Notes: generated by a model not told the origin, from the letters alone. DNA of 64,000 nt from Ga0077560 sp046330435 (GCA_046330435.1 JAXLST010000006.1:124001-188000), one strand, 5' to 3'; shown: positions 33,219 to 42,576, counted from the first letter of the stretch. Numbers and translations: made by a program.

Positions 33219-34922
33219 ATGACCCCGGAGCCCTCCTCCCACTCCCCACGCCGTCCGGCCGTCCCCGGCCCCGTGCGCGTGGCCGTCCTCACGGTGCTCT
33301 GCGCGGGCGCCGCCGCGGCCCTCGCACTCCTGGTCCTGCGCGACCGGCGTCCGCCCCTGGACGAGGTCGAGGTCACGTGGTGGATGCTCGCCCTGGGCTT
33401 CCTGGTGGCCGAGGTCGCGGTGGTGCGCATCGAGGTGCGCCGCCAGACGCACACCTTCTCGTTCACCGAGCTGCCCCTGGTGCTGGGCCTGCTGTTCGCC
33501 GCGCCCCTGCACCTGGTGGCCGCCGAACTGCTGGGCGCGACCGCCGCCCTCCTGCTGGCCCGCCGCCAGCGCGGGATGCGGCTGGCCTTCAACACCGCGC
33601 AGTTCGTGCTCACCACGTGCGTGGTGGTCACCGTCTTCCAGCTGGGGCTCGACGCCCTTGGCGCGGGCCCAGAGGACTGGATGCTGTGGGTGCTGGCCAT
33701 CGGCGCGGTGCTGGTGGGCGACCTGCTCGCCGGGCTGCTGGTGGCCATCGCCATCGCGGCGTCGGAGGCGTCGTGGCCGGCGCCCACGACACTGCGCGGG
33801 GCCGTCGGGCTGGGCACCGTCGGGGTGCTCAGCACCACGTCCTTCGGGCTGGCCTGCGCAGAGCTCGCCCGTCACAGCCCGCTGGCGCTGCTGCTCCTGC
33901 TGCTGCCGTGCGCGGTGCTCATCGCCGCCCACCGCGCGTACGTCCGCGACATCCGGCGCCGGGACCAGACCGAGCTGCTGTACCGGTCGATGCGGCGCGT
34001 GCAGGCGGCCGCCGACATCCGGGCCGCCGTGGTGGAGCTGCTCGACGAGGCGCGGTGGCTGTTCCGCGCCGACGTCGCCCGCATCGTGCTCATGCCCTCC
34101 GGCGATGGCGACGCCGCCCTGCGCTCCTCCCGCGGCCCCGGCGAGGCCATGGAGCTCATGGTCCCGCTGGGCCCCGACGCGGCCGAACGGGAGGCCGCCT
34201 CCGTGGGCGCGGCGGAGCGCCGCCGGACCCTGCAGGCGCGCCTGGAGATCGAGGACCGGACGGTCGGGGTGGTCACCGTCACCCGGTCGACACCCGACAC
34301 GGAGCCGTTCGACCAGGGCGACCGGTCCCTGCTCGACACCTACGCGAGCCACGTCGTGCTGGCGCTCGAGAACGGCCGGCTGCAGCGGTCGCTCGCCGAC
34401 CTGGCGAGCACCAGCGAGCGCCTGGCCCAGGCGGCCTTCACCGACGCCCTCACCGGGCTCGCGAACCGGGCCCTCCTGGAGGAGCGCCTCGACCACGCGC
34501 TCACCAAGCGGGGCCGCCGGCTGGTGGGCGTCATCCTCCTGGACCTGGACGACTTCAAGTCGGTCAACGACTCCTACGGCCATGAGGCGGGCGACCGGGT
34601 GCTGGTGGCCGTCGCCGGAAGGCTGCGGGCCTCCCTGCGCACCAACGACACGGCCGCCCGGTTCGGCGGCGACGAGTTCGTGCTCATCCTCGACGGCCTG
34701 TCGGACCACGGCGAGGCCGTCGCGATCAGCCACCGCATCGCCGCGGCGTTCCGCGAGCCCGTGGACATCGGGTCACGGCGCCTGCAGGTGTCGGCGACCG
34801 TGGGCCTCGCCGTCGGCAACGCCGGCCAGGCCAAGCCGGCGATGCTGCTCGCCGACGCCGACGCCGACATGTACCGGCGCAAGCACCTGGCCCGCCCGCG
34901 GCGGGCGTCCCGCGGCGGTTAG
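33219..34922 (+). CDS. Membrane GGDEF protein, putative diguanylate cyclase
   Basis: 567 aa. Residues about 20-250 hold six to eight membrane helices, about 265-390 a GAF-like region (LLDEARWLFRADVARIVLMP ... SLLDTYASHVVLALENGRLQ), and about 405-560 a GGDEF domain. LTGLANRALLEERL, LDLDDFKSVNDSYGHEAGDRVL and the active-site GGDEF at 483-487 are intact, so cyclic-di-GMP synthesis is expected. No EAL domain is present. The stop overlaps the convergent ABC gene by 4 bases. Confidence 0.88.
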   Translation: MTPEPSSHSPRRPAVPGPVRVAVLTVLCAGAAAALALLVLRDRRPPLDEVEVTWWMLALGFLVAEVAVVRIEVRRQTHTFSFTELPLVLGLLFAAPLHLVAAELLGATAALLLARRQRGMRLAFNTAQFVLTTCVVVTVFQLGLDALGAGPEDWMLWVLAIGAVLVGDLLAGLLVAIAIAASEASWPAPTTLRGAVGLGTVGVLSTTSFGLACAELARHSPLALLLLLLPCAVLIAAHRAYVRDIRRRDQTELLYRSMRRVQAAADIRAAVVELLDEARWLFRADVARIVLMPSGDGDAALRSSRGPGEAMELMVPLGPDAAEREAASVGAAERRRTLQARLEIEDRTVGVVTVTRSTPDTEPFDQGDRSLLDTYASHVVLALENGRLQRSLADLASTSERLAQAAFTDALTGLANRALLEERLDHALTKRGRRLVGVILLDLDDFKSVNDSYGHEAGDRVLVAVAGRLRASLRTNDTAARFGGDEFVLILDGLSDHGEAVAISHRIAAAFREPVDIGSRRLQVSATVGLAVGNAGQAKPAMLLADADADMYRRKHLARPRRASRGG

Positions 34923-35665
34923 AGCACGCGCGACAGGAAGCGCTGGGTGCGCTCCTGCTGCGGGTTCGACAGCACGTCGGCGGGCACGCCGGACTCGACG
35001 ATCACGCCGCCGTCCATGAACACCAGGCGGTCCCCCACCTCGCGGGCGAAGCCCATCTCGTGGGTCACGACCACCATGGTCATGCCGCCCTCGGCGAGCT
35101 CGCGCATCACGGCGAGCACGTCGCCCACCAGCTCGGGGTCCAGGGCGCTGGTGGCCTCGTCGAACAGCATCACCTCGGGCTCCATCGCGAGGGCCCGGGC
35201 GATCGCGACGCGCTGCTGCTGGCCGCCGGACAGGGACCGCGGGTTGGCGTCCGCCTTCTCCTCCAGCCCCACCCGGCGCAGGAGCTCCATGCCGCGGGCG
35301 TGGGCGTCGGCCTTCGAGACCTTCTTCACCACCATGGGCGCGACCGTGATGTTCTCGATCGCCGACATGTGCGGGAACAGGTTGAAGCTCTGGAACACCA
35401 TGCCCATGCGGCTGCGCAGGGCGTTGGTGTCGGCGTCCGGCGCGGTGATCTCGTCCTCGTCGATGAACACCCGCCCGGAGGTGGGCGTCTCGATGAGGTT
35501 CATGCACCGCAGCAGGGTGGACTTGCCGGACCCGGAGGGGCCGATCACGCACACCACCTCGCCGCGGTCCACGGTGAGGTCGATGCCGCTCAGCACCTCG
35601 TTGTCGCCGAAGCGCTTGACCAGTCCCTCGACGCGGACGGAGCCGGGACCCGTGGACGTGCTCAC
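34919..35665 (-). CDS. Polar amino acid ABC transporter ATP-binding protein (GlnQ-type)
   Basis: 248 aa from GTG 35665. Walker A GPSGSGKSTLLRC, MVFQSFNLFPHMSAIENIT Q-loop, LSGGQQQRVAIARAL signature, MLFDEATSALDPE Walker B and VTHEMGFA switch are all present. MxFQ-FNLFPH is typical of the glutamine/histidine uptake class. It overlaps the permease gene by 4 bases (GTGA). Confidence 0.9.
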   Translation of the reverse strand: MSTSTGPGSVRVEGLVKRFGDNEVLSGIDLTVDRGEVVCVIGPSGSGKSTLLRCMNLIETPTSGRVFIDEDEITAPDADTNALRSRMGMVFQSFNLFPHMSAIENITVAPMVVKKVSKADAHARGMELLRRVGLEEKADANPRSLSGGQQQRVAIARALAMEPEVMLFDEATSALDPELVGDVLAVMRELAEGGMTMVVVTHEMGFAREVGDRLVFMDGGVIVESGVPADVLSNPQQERTQRFLSRVL

Positions 35666-36402
35666 CGGATCACCACCCGTCCGCCGCCGCGCCGCCTGCG
35701 GTCGCGCTCGATGTAGCGGTCCACCACGCGGATGAGCGGCAGCGTGACCACGAGGAACAGCACCGCCGCGCCGGTGAGGGCCGTGGAGTTGAGGGTCACG
35801 GCCTGGCTGGTGCGGGCGACGTACACCACCTCGCCCACCACGATCACGCCGGCCAGGGAGGTGTCCTTGCTCAGGATGATGAACTCGTTGAGCAGCGGCG
35901 GGATCACGCGGCGCACCGCCTGCGGCAGCACCACCTTCCGCAGGGACTGCGTGTTGGACATGCCGAGGCTGCGCGCCGCCTCCACCTGGCCGCGCTCGAC
36001 GGCCTCGATGCCCGCCCGGAAGATCTCGGCGAGGTAGGCGGCGTAGACGAGCGTGAGGCCCAGGATCGCCACCTGGAACCCCGTGAAGTCCTTGAACACG
36101 GGGATCCCGGTGAACGGCAGGCTCACGTACAGCATGATGATCACCAGCAGGGCGGGCAGCCCGCGGAACACGTCGATGTAGACGACCGCGAGCACCCGCA
36201 GCACGCCGGTGCCGATCCGCTTCGGCAGGGACGGCCGGGCCGTCCGGGTCTGCCGCATCACCGACAGGATGAGGCCGGCGCTGACGGCCAGGATGAGCGA
36301 CAGGAACGTCAGCTCGATCGTGACCCAGAACCCCCGCAGGAGGTCGCCGAGCACGGGCCGCACCGCGTCCCACGAGAAGAACAGGTCCTTGATGGTCCCC
36401 AT
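35662..36402 (-). CDS. Polar amino acid ABC transporter permease
   Basis: 246 aa with five helices and the conserved loop EAARSLGMSNTQSLRKVVLPQAVRRVIPPLLNEFI of HisM/GlnP-type permeases. FRGLPALLVIIMLYVSLPF and YAAYLAEIFRAGIEAVERGQ are also typical. Probably works as a homodimer because no second permease gene is nearby. Confidence 0.9.
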   Translation of the reverse strand: MGTIKDLFFSWDAVRPVLGDLLRGFWVTIELTFLSLILAVSAGLILSVMRQTRTARPSLPKRIGTGVLRVLAVVYIDVFRGLPALLVIIMLYVSLPFTGIPVFKDFTGFQVAILGLTLVYAAYLAEIFRAGIEAVERGQVEAARSLGMSNTQSLRKVVLPQAVRRVIPPLLNEFIILSKDTSLAGVIVVGEVVYVARTSQAVTLNSTALTGAAVLFLVVTLPLIRVVDRYIERDRRRRGGGRVVIR

Positions 36403-36434
36403 GGCGGTGCGCCCCGTCCGTCAGCTGTGGGTGA

Positions 36435-37304
36435 TCAGTTCGCCGGCGGCTCCTCGTTGAACCACTTGCGGTAGATGTCCGCGTAGGTGCCGTCGGCCTT
36501 CACCTTCGCGAGGCCCTCGTTGAACGCGGCCACCAGGGCGGTGCTGCCCTGCGGGAAGGCGAAGCCGTAGCTCTCCGACGGGCTCACCTTGGCGACGACC
36601 TTCAGGTTCGGCTTGGCCACCGTCGCGTACGCGGAGATGGCGTAGTCGTTCAGGACGGCGTCCACCCGCTTGGCGAGCAGCGCGTTGAAGGCGTCGTCGA
36701 CGATCTGGAACTGCTGGCTCTTGGCGTCCGGCACCTTGCTGGCCAGCTCCGCGCCGGTGGTGCCGCGCTGCACGCCGAGGGTCTTGCCCTTCAGCGCGGT
36801 CTGGGCCTCCTCCGGCGTGATCGTCTTGCCGGCCAGGGCGTCGAGGCCCTGCGGGTCGTCACCGCGCACCATGATCGACTGGTTCGCCTCGAAGTACGGG
36901 TCGCTGAACGCCACGACCTTCTTGCGCTCGTCGGTGATGGTGATCGACGACGCGGCCATGTCGAACCGGCCCTGCGCGGTCGTGGTGAAGATCGTGTCGA
37001 AGCTCTCGCGCTTGAACTCGACGTCCGTGACCCCGAAGGTCGCCGCGATCGCCTTCACCAGGTCGACGTCGAAGCCCTTGACCTCGGTCGAGCCGGCGTC
37101 GGTGAACTCGAACGGCGCGTAGGGGATGTCGCTGCCCACGAGCAGCTTGCCGGGGGTCTTGAGCCCCAGGTCCGCCGACGCGGACGTCGCCGTCCCCGCG
37201 CCGGAGGTGTCCGCCGGGGCCGAGGAGCTGTCACTGCCGCATCCCGCGAACACCATGGTCGCCGCGACGGCGACCGCCGCGAGCGCACTCACCCACTTCC
37301 GCAT
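36435..37304 (-). CDS. Amino acid ABC transporter substrate-binding lipoprotein
   Basis: 289 aa. Lipobox VFAGC after a short signal, a Ser/Ala/Thr linker, then the family-3 solute-binding fold: LLVGSDIPYAPFEF, VKGFDVDLVKAIAATFG, RFDMAASSITITDERKKVVAFSDPYFEANQ and a C-terminal GTYADIYRKWFNE. It would deliver an amino acid such as glutamine to the adjacent permease. First gene of the leftward operon. Confidence 0.9.
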   Translation of the reverse strand: MRKWVSALAAVAVAATMVFAGCGSDSSSAPADTSGAGTATSASADLGLKTPGKLLVGSDIPYAPFEFTDAGSTEVKGFDVDLVKAIAATFGVTDVEFKRESFDTIFTTTAQGRFDMAASSITITDERKKVVAFSDPYFEANQSIMVRGDDPQGLDALAGKTITPEEAQTALKGKTLGVQRGTTGAELASKVPDAKSQQFQIVDDAFNALLAKRVDAVLNDYAISAYATVAKPNLKVVAKVSPSESYGFAFPQGSTALVAAFNEGLAKVKADGTYADIYRKWFNEEPPAN

Positions 37305-37422
37305 GCATGCACTCCACTTCGGGGGTTCGTTACATCCGGCACCCTAACCCCCAGCGTCGGCCGCGGTCCATGTCCAGCGGGCCACGCCGCGACCGCACCC
37401 TTGGTCCCGCGGGCCGGGCGCC

Positions 37423-37887
37423 TCAGGCGACGAACGGGACGATGCGGAAGCGCACGCGCTCGCGGTAGGCGGCGTAGCCCGGGTCGGCGGCCTCCATGAG
37501 CCGCTCCTCGAGCAGCGCCTTGGCGTGCAGCAGGCCCGCGAGCCCGGCCAGCGGCGCGAGGGCCGCGGGGCGGCGCAGCAGCGCCCACCCGGCCGCCGAC
37601 GCCAGCACCCCGGCGTAGACGGGGTGGCGCACCACGCGGTACGGGCCGCGATCGCACACGCCGGCACCCGCGCGGGGCGTGGGCCGCGGCGTCAGCGCGG
37701 GGCCGAGGGCCCGGCTGCCCGCCACCCCGAAGGCCGCGCCGCCCGCGAGCAGGGCCAGCCCGGCCGCCCGGCGCCGGCCGGCGCCGATGCGCGGCCACCG
37801 CGGCCCGGCGAACCCGGCGGCGCCCGCCGCGGCGATGAGCGCCATCTGCCCCGCCACGAGGACGGCGTCGCGCGCCCGGCCGTTCAC
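37423..37887 (-). CDS. Isoprenylcysteine carboxyl methyltransferase-like membrane protein
   Basis: 154 aa with about four hydrophobic helices. GPYRVVRHPVYAGVLASAAGWALL is the SAM/ligand motif of the ICMT/PEMT fold, and KALLEERLMEAADPGYAAYRERVRFRIVPFV its usual ending. Likely a methyltransferase acting on lipids or small thiols; no target is indicated. The GTG overlaps the MscS stop. Confidence 0.7.
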   Translation of the reverse strand: MNGRARDAVLVAGQMALIAAAGAAGFAGPRWPRIGAGRRRAAGLALLAGGAAFGVAGSRALGPALTPRPTPRAGAGVCDRGPYRVVRHPVYAGVLASAAGWALLRRPAALAPLAGLAGLLHAKALLEERLMEAADPGYAAYRERVRFRIVPFVA

Positions 37888-38708
37888 CGGGGCGCCGGGG
37901 GCGGGAACGGCAGGGGGATGTCCGCCTCGTCGAGGGCCAGCTTGAGGCGCCGCCGCAGCTCCCGGCCCACGGCGTCCTGCCGCCCCGGACGGGTCTCCAC
38001 GTACAGCTTCACGTCCACGCTGTGCTCGCTGAAGGCGTCGATCCCCAGCACCTGCAGCGGCCCCAGCATGTCGACGGCCCACTCCTGCTCGGCGCGCATG
38101 GCGTCCGCGGCGCCGCGGGCCACCTCGACGGCCCGGTCGGTGTCCACGTCGTACGGCAATGGCAGCACGAACACGTACCGCGAGTAGACCTTGGTCTTGT
38201 TGCTGCTCACGCGGACCTCGCCGTTGGAGACCACGTGGCGGCTGCCGTCCAGGCTCCGCACGACGGTGGTGCGCAGCGTGATGGCCTCCACCGTGCCCTC
38301 CACGCCGCCCACCACGACCTCGTCGCCCACGTCGTACTGGTTCTCCAGCAGGATGCAGAAGCCGGCCACCAGGTCCCGCACGAGGTGCTGGGCGCCGAAG
38401 CCCAGGGCGATGCCGCCGATGCCCGCCGCCGCGAGCAGCGGCCCCACCGGCACCCCCGCCTGCTCCAGCACGGTGATGAGCACCACCACCCAGATGACCA
38501 CCGTGGCGGTGGCCGACAGCAGCGCCGCGAGGGTGTGGGCGCGCTTGAGCGCCGGCGAGCCGGTGGGGTGCGCGCCGCCCACGCGCCGCTCGAACCGCAG
38601 CACGGACCGGCGGGCGATCCACGTGATCACGACGCCGGCCAGGACCACGGCGCCGATCACCAGCAGCCGCACGGCCCAGTCGTTGTCGCGGAGCCAGTCC
38701 ACGAGCAC
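37884..38708 (-). CDS. MscS-family mechanosensitive ion channel
   Basis: 274 aa from GTG 38708. Three membrane helices, then the pore-lining VPVGPLLAAAGIGGIALGFGAQHLVRDLVAGFCILLE, the MscS TM3 pattern, followed by the beta domain VGDEVVVGGVEGTVEAITLRTTVVRSLDG. It would release solutes on hypo-osmotic shock. Small variant similar to YggB-type channels. Confidence 0.9.
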   Translation of the reverse strand: MLVDWLRDNDWAVRLLVIGAVVLAGVVITWIARRSVLRFERRVGGAHPTGSPALKRAHTLAALLSATATVVIWVVVLITVLEQAGVPVGPLLAAAGIGGIALGFGAQHLVRDLVAGFCILLENQYDVGDEVVVGGVEGTVEAITLRTTVVRSLDGSRHVVSNGEVRVSSNKTKVYSRYVFVLPLPYDVDTDRAVEVARGAADAMRAEQEWAVDMLGPLQVLGIDAFSEHSVDVKLYVETRPGRQDAVGRELRRRLKLALDEADIPLPFPPPAPR

Positions 38709-38714
38709 CGGCCG

Positions 38715-39728
38715 CTACGGGAGGTCGGGGGTGATGTCCACCACGGGGGACATCGTCACGTTGCCGGGCGACGGCGCCGGGTGCGGGTGGTGCGGGTCGG
38801 GCGGGCGCAGCGCCTCGTCGAGGGCGGCGACGGCGACCTCCAGCTCCTCGTGGCCGGGCGCCCGGGTGGTGAGGTACTGGGCGGCCATGCCGGGCCACGA
38901 CAGGAACCGGAACCGGCCGTCGGCGAGCTTGGCCGCCTGCCGCTGCAGCTCGAACGCGATGGCGGTCACCACGGGCGCGCCCGCGAGGCGGGTGGCGATG
39001 AGCGCCGGGTAGGTGAACACCCCGGTGATGGCGAGCACCGCACCGTAGATCGCGATGGAGACCACGGCCGACACCACCAGGAACGAGGTGCCGCAGCGCG
39101 GGTGGAAGCGCGTGAACCCGGCGGCCGCGGCCGCGGTGAGCGGGGCGCCGCCCTCGTGCGCGGCGATCGCCTGGTGCTCGGCGCCGTGGTACTTGAGGAT
39201 CTTGCGGAACGGCTTGAACAGGCTGATCGCGAGGAGGGTGGCGAGCAGCAGGAGCAGACGGATGGCGGCGTCGGCGATGATGAACGCCGCGCCCTCCAGG
39301 CCCGCCTCCTTGGCGATGACGATGGGGCCCACGCGGAACGCCAGCACCTGCAGGCCGGCGCCCACCACGGCGCCGCCGCCGATGAGGAGCTTGGCGCCCC
39401 ATCCCAGCGGCTCGTCCTCGCCCTCGTCGTCGTCGGTGAGCCCCCAGCGCATGCGCTCGGACAGGCCCATCGCCTGGCTGCCGGTCTTGATGGCGGTGCG
39501 CATCGCGACGACGCCGCGCATGAGCGGCCACCGGGCCCAGCGGGCGGTGGGCGGCTCCAGGTCGAAGCCGTCGGTCAGGATCTCGCCGGTCTCCTCGGAG
39601 CGCACCGCGACGCCCACCCGGTTGCGGGTGCGCATCATCACGCCGCCGGGCAGGGCGCTGCCGCCCACCATCTCGGCGGGGGCTGCGGGCGTGCCGTTCA
39701 GCGCGGGATCGACGGGCGCGTCGCTCAC
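38715..39728 (-). CDS. DUF1385 (YqhQ-like) membrane protein
   Basis: 337 aa from GTG 39728 (GTGA overlap with upstream gene). MMRTRNRVGVAVR, RWPLMRGVVAMRTAIKTGSQAM, KYHGAEHQAIAAHE and FHPRCGTSFL are the DUF1385 landmarks with conserved His/Cys, flanked by four or five membrane helices. Family members occur near prfA/rpmE in many genomes; function is unknown. Confidence 0.8.
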   Translation of the reverse strand: MSDAPVDPALNGTPAAPAEMVGGSALPGGVMMRTRNRVGVAVRSEETGEILTDGFDLEPPTARWARWPLMRGVVAMRTAIKTGSQAMGLSERMRWGLTDDDEGEDEPLGWGAKLLIGGGAVVGAGLQVLAFRVGPIVIAKEAGLEGAAFIIADAAIRLLLLLATLLAISLFKPFRKILKYHGAEHQAIAAHEGGAPLTAAAAAGFTRFHPRCGTSFLVVSAVVSIAIYGAVLAITGVFTYPALIATRLAGAPVVTAIAFELQRQAAKLADGRFRFLSWPGMAAQYLTTRAPGHEELEVAVAALDEALRPPDPHHPHPAPSPGNVTMSPVVDITPDLP

Positions 39729-40036
39729 CAGGCGGGCTCCCCGCGCAGCGACACCCACAGCTCCACCAGCTGGGCATCGCCCAGCCCGGCGTTCTTCAGC
39801 GACTCGCGCGCCAGGCGCGATGCGTCACGGGCGGCGTTGGCGATGCCGTGCTCGACCTCGATGAGGAACTCCCCGGAGACGGTGCGGGCCCCATGATCGT
39901 GGGTGGCGCCGTGGATCGCACCCGTGCCCGGCATGCCCTCCAGCGCCTCCCGCAGGGCGTCGGCGGCGTCATCCGGAAGGGGCTCGGGGGCGAGCGCCAT
40001 GAACCGGGTGAGGTACTCGGTGCGCGGTGCGTCCAT
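39725..40036 (-). CDS. Small hypothetical protein
   Basis: 103 aa, MDAPRTEYLTRFMALAPEP onward. The C-terminal half (HGIANAARDASRLARESLKNAGLGDAQLVELWVSLRGEPAW) looks helical then beta. No membrane segment. Translationally coupled to the DUF1385 gene. Family not recognised. Confidence 0.6.
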   Translation of the reverse strand: MDAPRTEYLTRFMALAPEPLPDDAADALREALEGMPGTGAIHGATHDHGARTVSGEFLIEVEHGIANAARDASRLARESLKNAGLGDAQLVELWVSLRGEPAW

Positions 40037-40044
40037 CTGGGGGA

Positions 40045-40557
40045 CTATTGCAGCCCTGCCTCGGGGATCGTCCCGCGGTACACGCGGGTCCACCCTTCCA
40101 CATCGGCCGGGGACCCCGTCGCCACGAGCCCGTCGAGCGCCTGCACCCGGGCCGTGCTGGGCACGCGGGCGTCCGCGAACCACCCCCACACCCCGCCCGC
40201 CACCTCGCGCACGAGCCCCAGGTGGTGGGTCGCCCCGTCCGGCTGGCCCATCGCGACGCGCAGGTCGCCCATGGCCGGGTGGGGGCCCAGCACGAGCACG
40301 AGCGTCCCCTCGGCGTCCACCAGGTAGGGGCCGGCCCCGTCGGTGAGCACGACCTCCAGATCCACCCGCACCAGCGCCGTCGCCCATGCGGAGGGCGCCA
40401 TCGCGCCCATCACGGGGGCCGCCGCCTCGGCCTCCGGGCGGATGATCCCGGGGAAGCGCTCGGCGCCGTCGGGGAAGCGCAGGGCCCAGCGGCGGGTGTG
40501 GTCGGCCCGCCCGAGGGGGGCGCCGGGTGCTGGGACGATGTCGATGGCGTGGGGCAC
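40045..40557 (-). CDS. Hypothetical protein
   Basis: 170 aa from GTG 40557 (GTG 40578 is an alternative). ADHTRRWALRFPDGAERFPGIIRPE and VRVDLEVVLTDGAGPYLVDAEGTLVLVLGPHPAMGDLRVAMGQPDGA suggest a compact alpha/beta or beta protein, without signal or membrane segments. Divergent from the alcohol dehydrogenase gene through a shared -10 region. Family not recognised. Confidence 0.55.
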   Translation of the reverse strand: MPHAIDIVPAPGAPLGRADHTRRWALRFPDGAERFPGIIRPEAEAAAPVMGAMAPSAWATALVRVDLEVVLTDGAGPYLVDAEGTLVLVLGPHPAMGDLRVAMGQPDGATHHLGLVREVAGGVWGWFADARVPSTARVQALDGLVATGSPADVEGWTRVYRGTIPEAGLQ

Positions 40558-40590
40558 GGAGAAGGGGCGCCGCGGCACGGCGGCCCGGTG

Positions 40591-40600
40591 AGGGTAGCGT
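40591..40600. promoter_or_regulatory. Symmetrical divergent promoter core
   Basis: AGGGTAGCGT contains TAGCGT for the plus strand and TACCCT for the minus strand, sharing TA. The plus hexamer ends 8 bases before ATG 40609 (leaderless). Confidence 0.55.
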
Positions 40601-40608
40601 CTGTACCC

Positions 40609-41637
40609 ATGCTCGCCATGGTTCTCGGTGATCCCGCGCCCGCGGCGGCGGGCCCCCTGCGCCCCGAACGGCGGGACCTCCCCCACCCCGGTCCCGGCGA
40701 GGTCCTGCTGCGCGTCGCGGCCTGCGGGGTGTGCCGCACCGACCTGCAGCTGTGCGAGGGGGACATCGCACCCCGCCGCCGGCCGGTCGTGCCCGGGCAC
40801 CAGGCGGTGGGCCGCGTGGCCGCCGTGGGCGAGGGCGTGGACGGCTGGTCCGTTGGCGACCGCGCCGGCGCGTACTGGCTGGCGGGCACCTGCGGCACGT
40901 GCCGCTTCTGCGTCTCCGGCCGGGAGAACCTGTGCGAGCGCGGGGAGTTCACCGGCTGGGACCGCGACGGCGGGTTCGCCGAGGCCATGCTGGTGCGGGC
41001 GGACGCGGCGGTGCGCCTGCCGGACGGCGTCGCGGACGTCGACGCCGCGCCCCTGCTGTGCGGAGGTGTGATCGGCTACCGCGCGCTGCGGCGGTGCCGG
41101 ATCGCCCCGGGCGGGACCCTCGGCCTGTTCGGGTTCGGGGCCTCGGCCCTGTGCGCCATCCAGATCGCCGTGCACTGGGGCTGCACCGTGCACGTCTTCA
41201 CCCGGTCGGAGCGTGAGCGGGCCCGTGCCCTGGAGCTCGGCGCGGCGTGGGCCGGCGGGTACGACGACGCGTCCCCGGAGCCGCTGGACGCCGCCGTCAC
41301 CTTCGCCCCGGTGGGCTCCGTGGTGACCCGCGCCCTCGCCGCGCTGGACCGCGGCGGCACCGTCGCGGTGAACGCCATCCACCTCGACCGGGTCCCGGAG
41401 TTCCCGTACGAGGACCTGTGGTGGGAGCGGAACCTGGTGAGCGTCGCCAACGTCACCCGTGCGGACGCCGCCGAGTTCATGCGCCTGGCGGCCGAGATCC
41501 CCATCCGCACGAGCATCCGCACCTACCCGCTGGCCGACGCCAACGCGGCCCTCGCCGATCTGGCGGCCGGGGAGGTGCCCGGCGCGGCGGTGCTGGTGGC
41601 CGACCCGCACGCCGCGCCGGAGCCGCACCGCCCCTAG
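40609..41637 (+). CDS. Zinc-dependent alcohol dehydrogenase family protein
   Basis: 342 aa medium-chain dehydrogenase. CGVCRTDLQLCEG holds the catalytic zinc Cys, PGHQAVGRVAAVG the His (GHQ where most have GHE), and CGTCRFCVSGRENLC the structural zinc four-Cys lobe. LGLFGFGASALCAIQIAVHWG is the NAD(P) turn. It resembles the AdhA-like group of actinobacteria that oxidise or reduce aliphatic alcohols or aldehydes. Confidence 0.85.
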   Translation: MLAMVLGDPAPAAAGPLRPERRDLPHPGPGEVLLRVAACGVCRTDLQLCEGDIAPRRRPVVPGHQAVGRVAAVGEGVDGWSVGDRAGAYWLAGTCGTCRFCVSGRENLCERGEFTGWDRDGGFAEAMLVRADAAVRLPDGVADVDAAPLLCGGVIGYRALRRCRIAPGGTLGLFGFGASALCAIQIAVHWGCTVHVFTRSERERARALELGAAWAGGYDDASPEPLDAAVTFAPVGSVVTRALAALDRGGTVAVNAIHLDRVPEFPYEDLWWERNLVSVANVTRADAAEFMRLAAEIPIRTSIRTYPLADANAALADLAAGEVPGAAVLVADPHAAPEPHRP

Positions 41638-41867
41638 CGCCCGGTGAGCCGGGAGCTCGCGAAGCCCACGGAGTCCTTCACCACCTCCTTCAGCGAGTTA
41701 CCGATGTCGTTGCCCCAGCCCTTGGCGGCGACGGCGACGGCCCCCAGCAGCAGGGCCATCGTCACAACGACGCCCACGTACTCCACGGTGCCCTGCCCGC
41801 GTGCGTCCGCCCGCGCGGCCCGGTCGATGAGCCACACCGTGAGGCGTGCGGCGGCTGCGTCGGTCAT
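41634..41867 (-). CDS. Flp-type prepilin-like small membrane protein
   Basis: 77 aa. GQGTVEYVGVVVTMALLLGAVAVAAKG carries the Gly before a Glu-Tyr in the hydrophobic helix, the Flp/type IVb prepilin pattern (cleavage by a prepilin peptidase, Glu at +5 after processing). A GGAGC SD sequence precedes the ATG. The neighbour at 41926 also has a prepilin-like N terminus. No assembly ATPase is in the window. Confidence 0.65.
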   Translation of the reverse strand: MTDAAAARLTVWLIDRAARADARGQGTVEYVGVVVTMALLLGAVAVAAKGWGNDIGNSLKEVVKDSVGFASSRLTGR

Positions 41868-41925
41868 GTCGTGCTCCTTGGTTCGTCGGTGTGGTGGGTT
41901 CGGGGGCGGGCGGGGCGGGCGCGCG

Positions 41926-42570
41926 TCACGGCGCGCCGCCCCGGTGCTCCTGCGGCGGCGGGGCCCTGCCCGCCCGGCGCAGCACCGAGCGGCTGATGCG
42001 GCGCCGCAGCCAGACGATCCCGGCGCGGGCCGCGATGCGGCCGGCGTCGTGGGAGACCCGCATCACGGCCTCGTCGCGGTCCATCCCGCGCAGCTCCCGG
42101 AGGTAGTCCGGCAGGTTCCGGGCGCCCGACGCCAGTTCGCGCAGGTCGTCGAGGGAGGGCGGGCTCACCAGGTCGTGGCCGTAGCCCACCGGGTCGTCGA
42201 GCGCCGCCAGCAGCTCGTCGCGCATCTCGTCCCGGGCGCCGCGCAGGACCTCGACGCCCGCGCGGTTGAGCGGCACCGCCCGCAGCCAGCCGTCGCCGTG
42301 GTCGAGCCATCCGGCGATGGCGTCGAACGGGTCGTGGCGGTCGGCGGTGCGCAGCAGTTCGCGGACGGACGGGATGCCCGCGTGCGGCACGCCGTCGCCG
42401 CCAGCGGCGAGCGCGCGGGAGACCTGCGGGATGACCGGCGGCGGATCCCCGAGCCGCATCCCCGGGAGCCACACCGCCAGTACGGCCACCATGAGGGCGA
42501 TGACCGCGACCAGCGCGGTGAGCTCGGCGGCCGCCTGGCCGGCGGCCCCGCGGGGGTGGGTGGTCGTCAT
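41926..42570 (-). CDS. Prepilin-like protein, TadE/pseudopilin candidate
   Basis: 214 aa. The start MTTTHPRGAAGQAAAELTALVAVIALMVAVLAVW has a short basic leader, then GQAAAEL, a class III signal-like site with Glu, and a single hydrophobic helix. The rest is soluble and charged. This fits a minor pilin or pseudopilin made with the adjacent Flp-like protein. A TAGCGT -10 ends 6 bases before the ATG, so the message is probably leaderless. Confidence 0.6.
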   Translation of the reverse strand: MTTTHPRGAAGQAAAELTALVAVIALMVAVLAVWLPGMRLGDPPPVIPQVSRALAAGGDGVPHAGIPSVRELLRTADRHDPFDAIAGWLDHGDGWLRAVPLNRAGVEVLRGARDEMRDELLAALDDPVGYGHDLVSPPSLDDLRELASGARNLPDYLRELRGMDRDEAVMRVSHDAGRIAARAGIVWLRRRISRSVLRRAGRAPPPQEHRGGAP

Positions 42571-42576
42571 GCCGCG

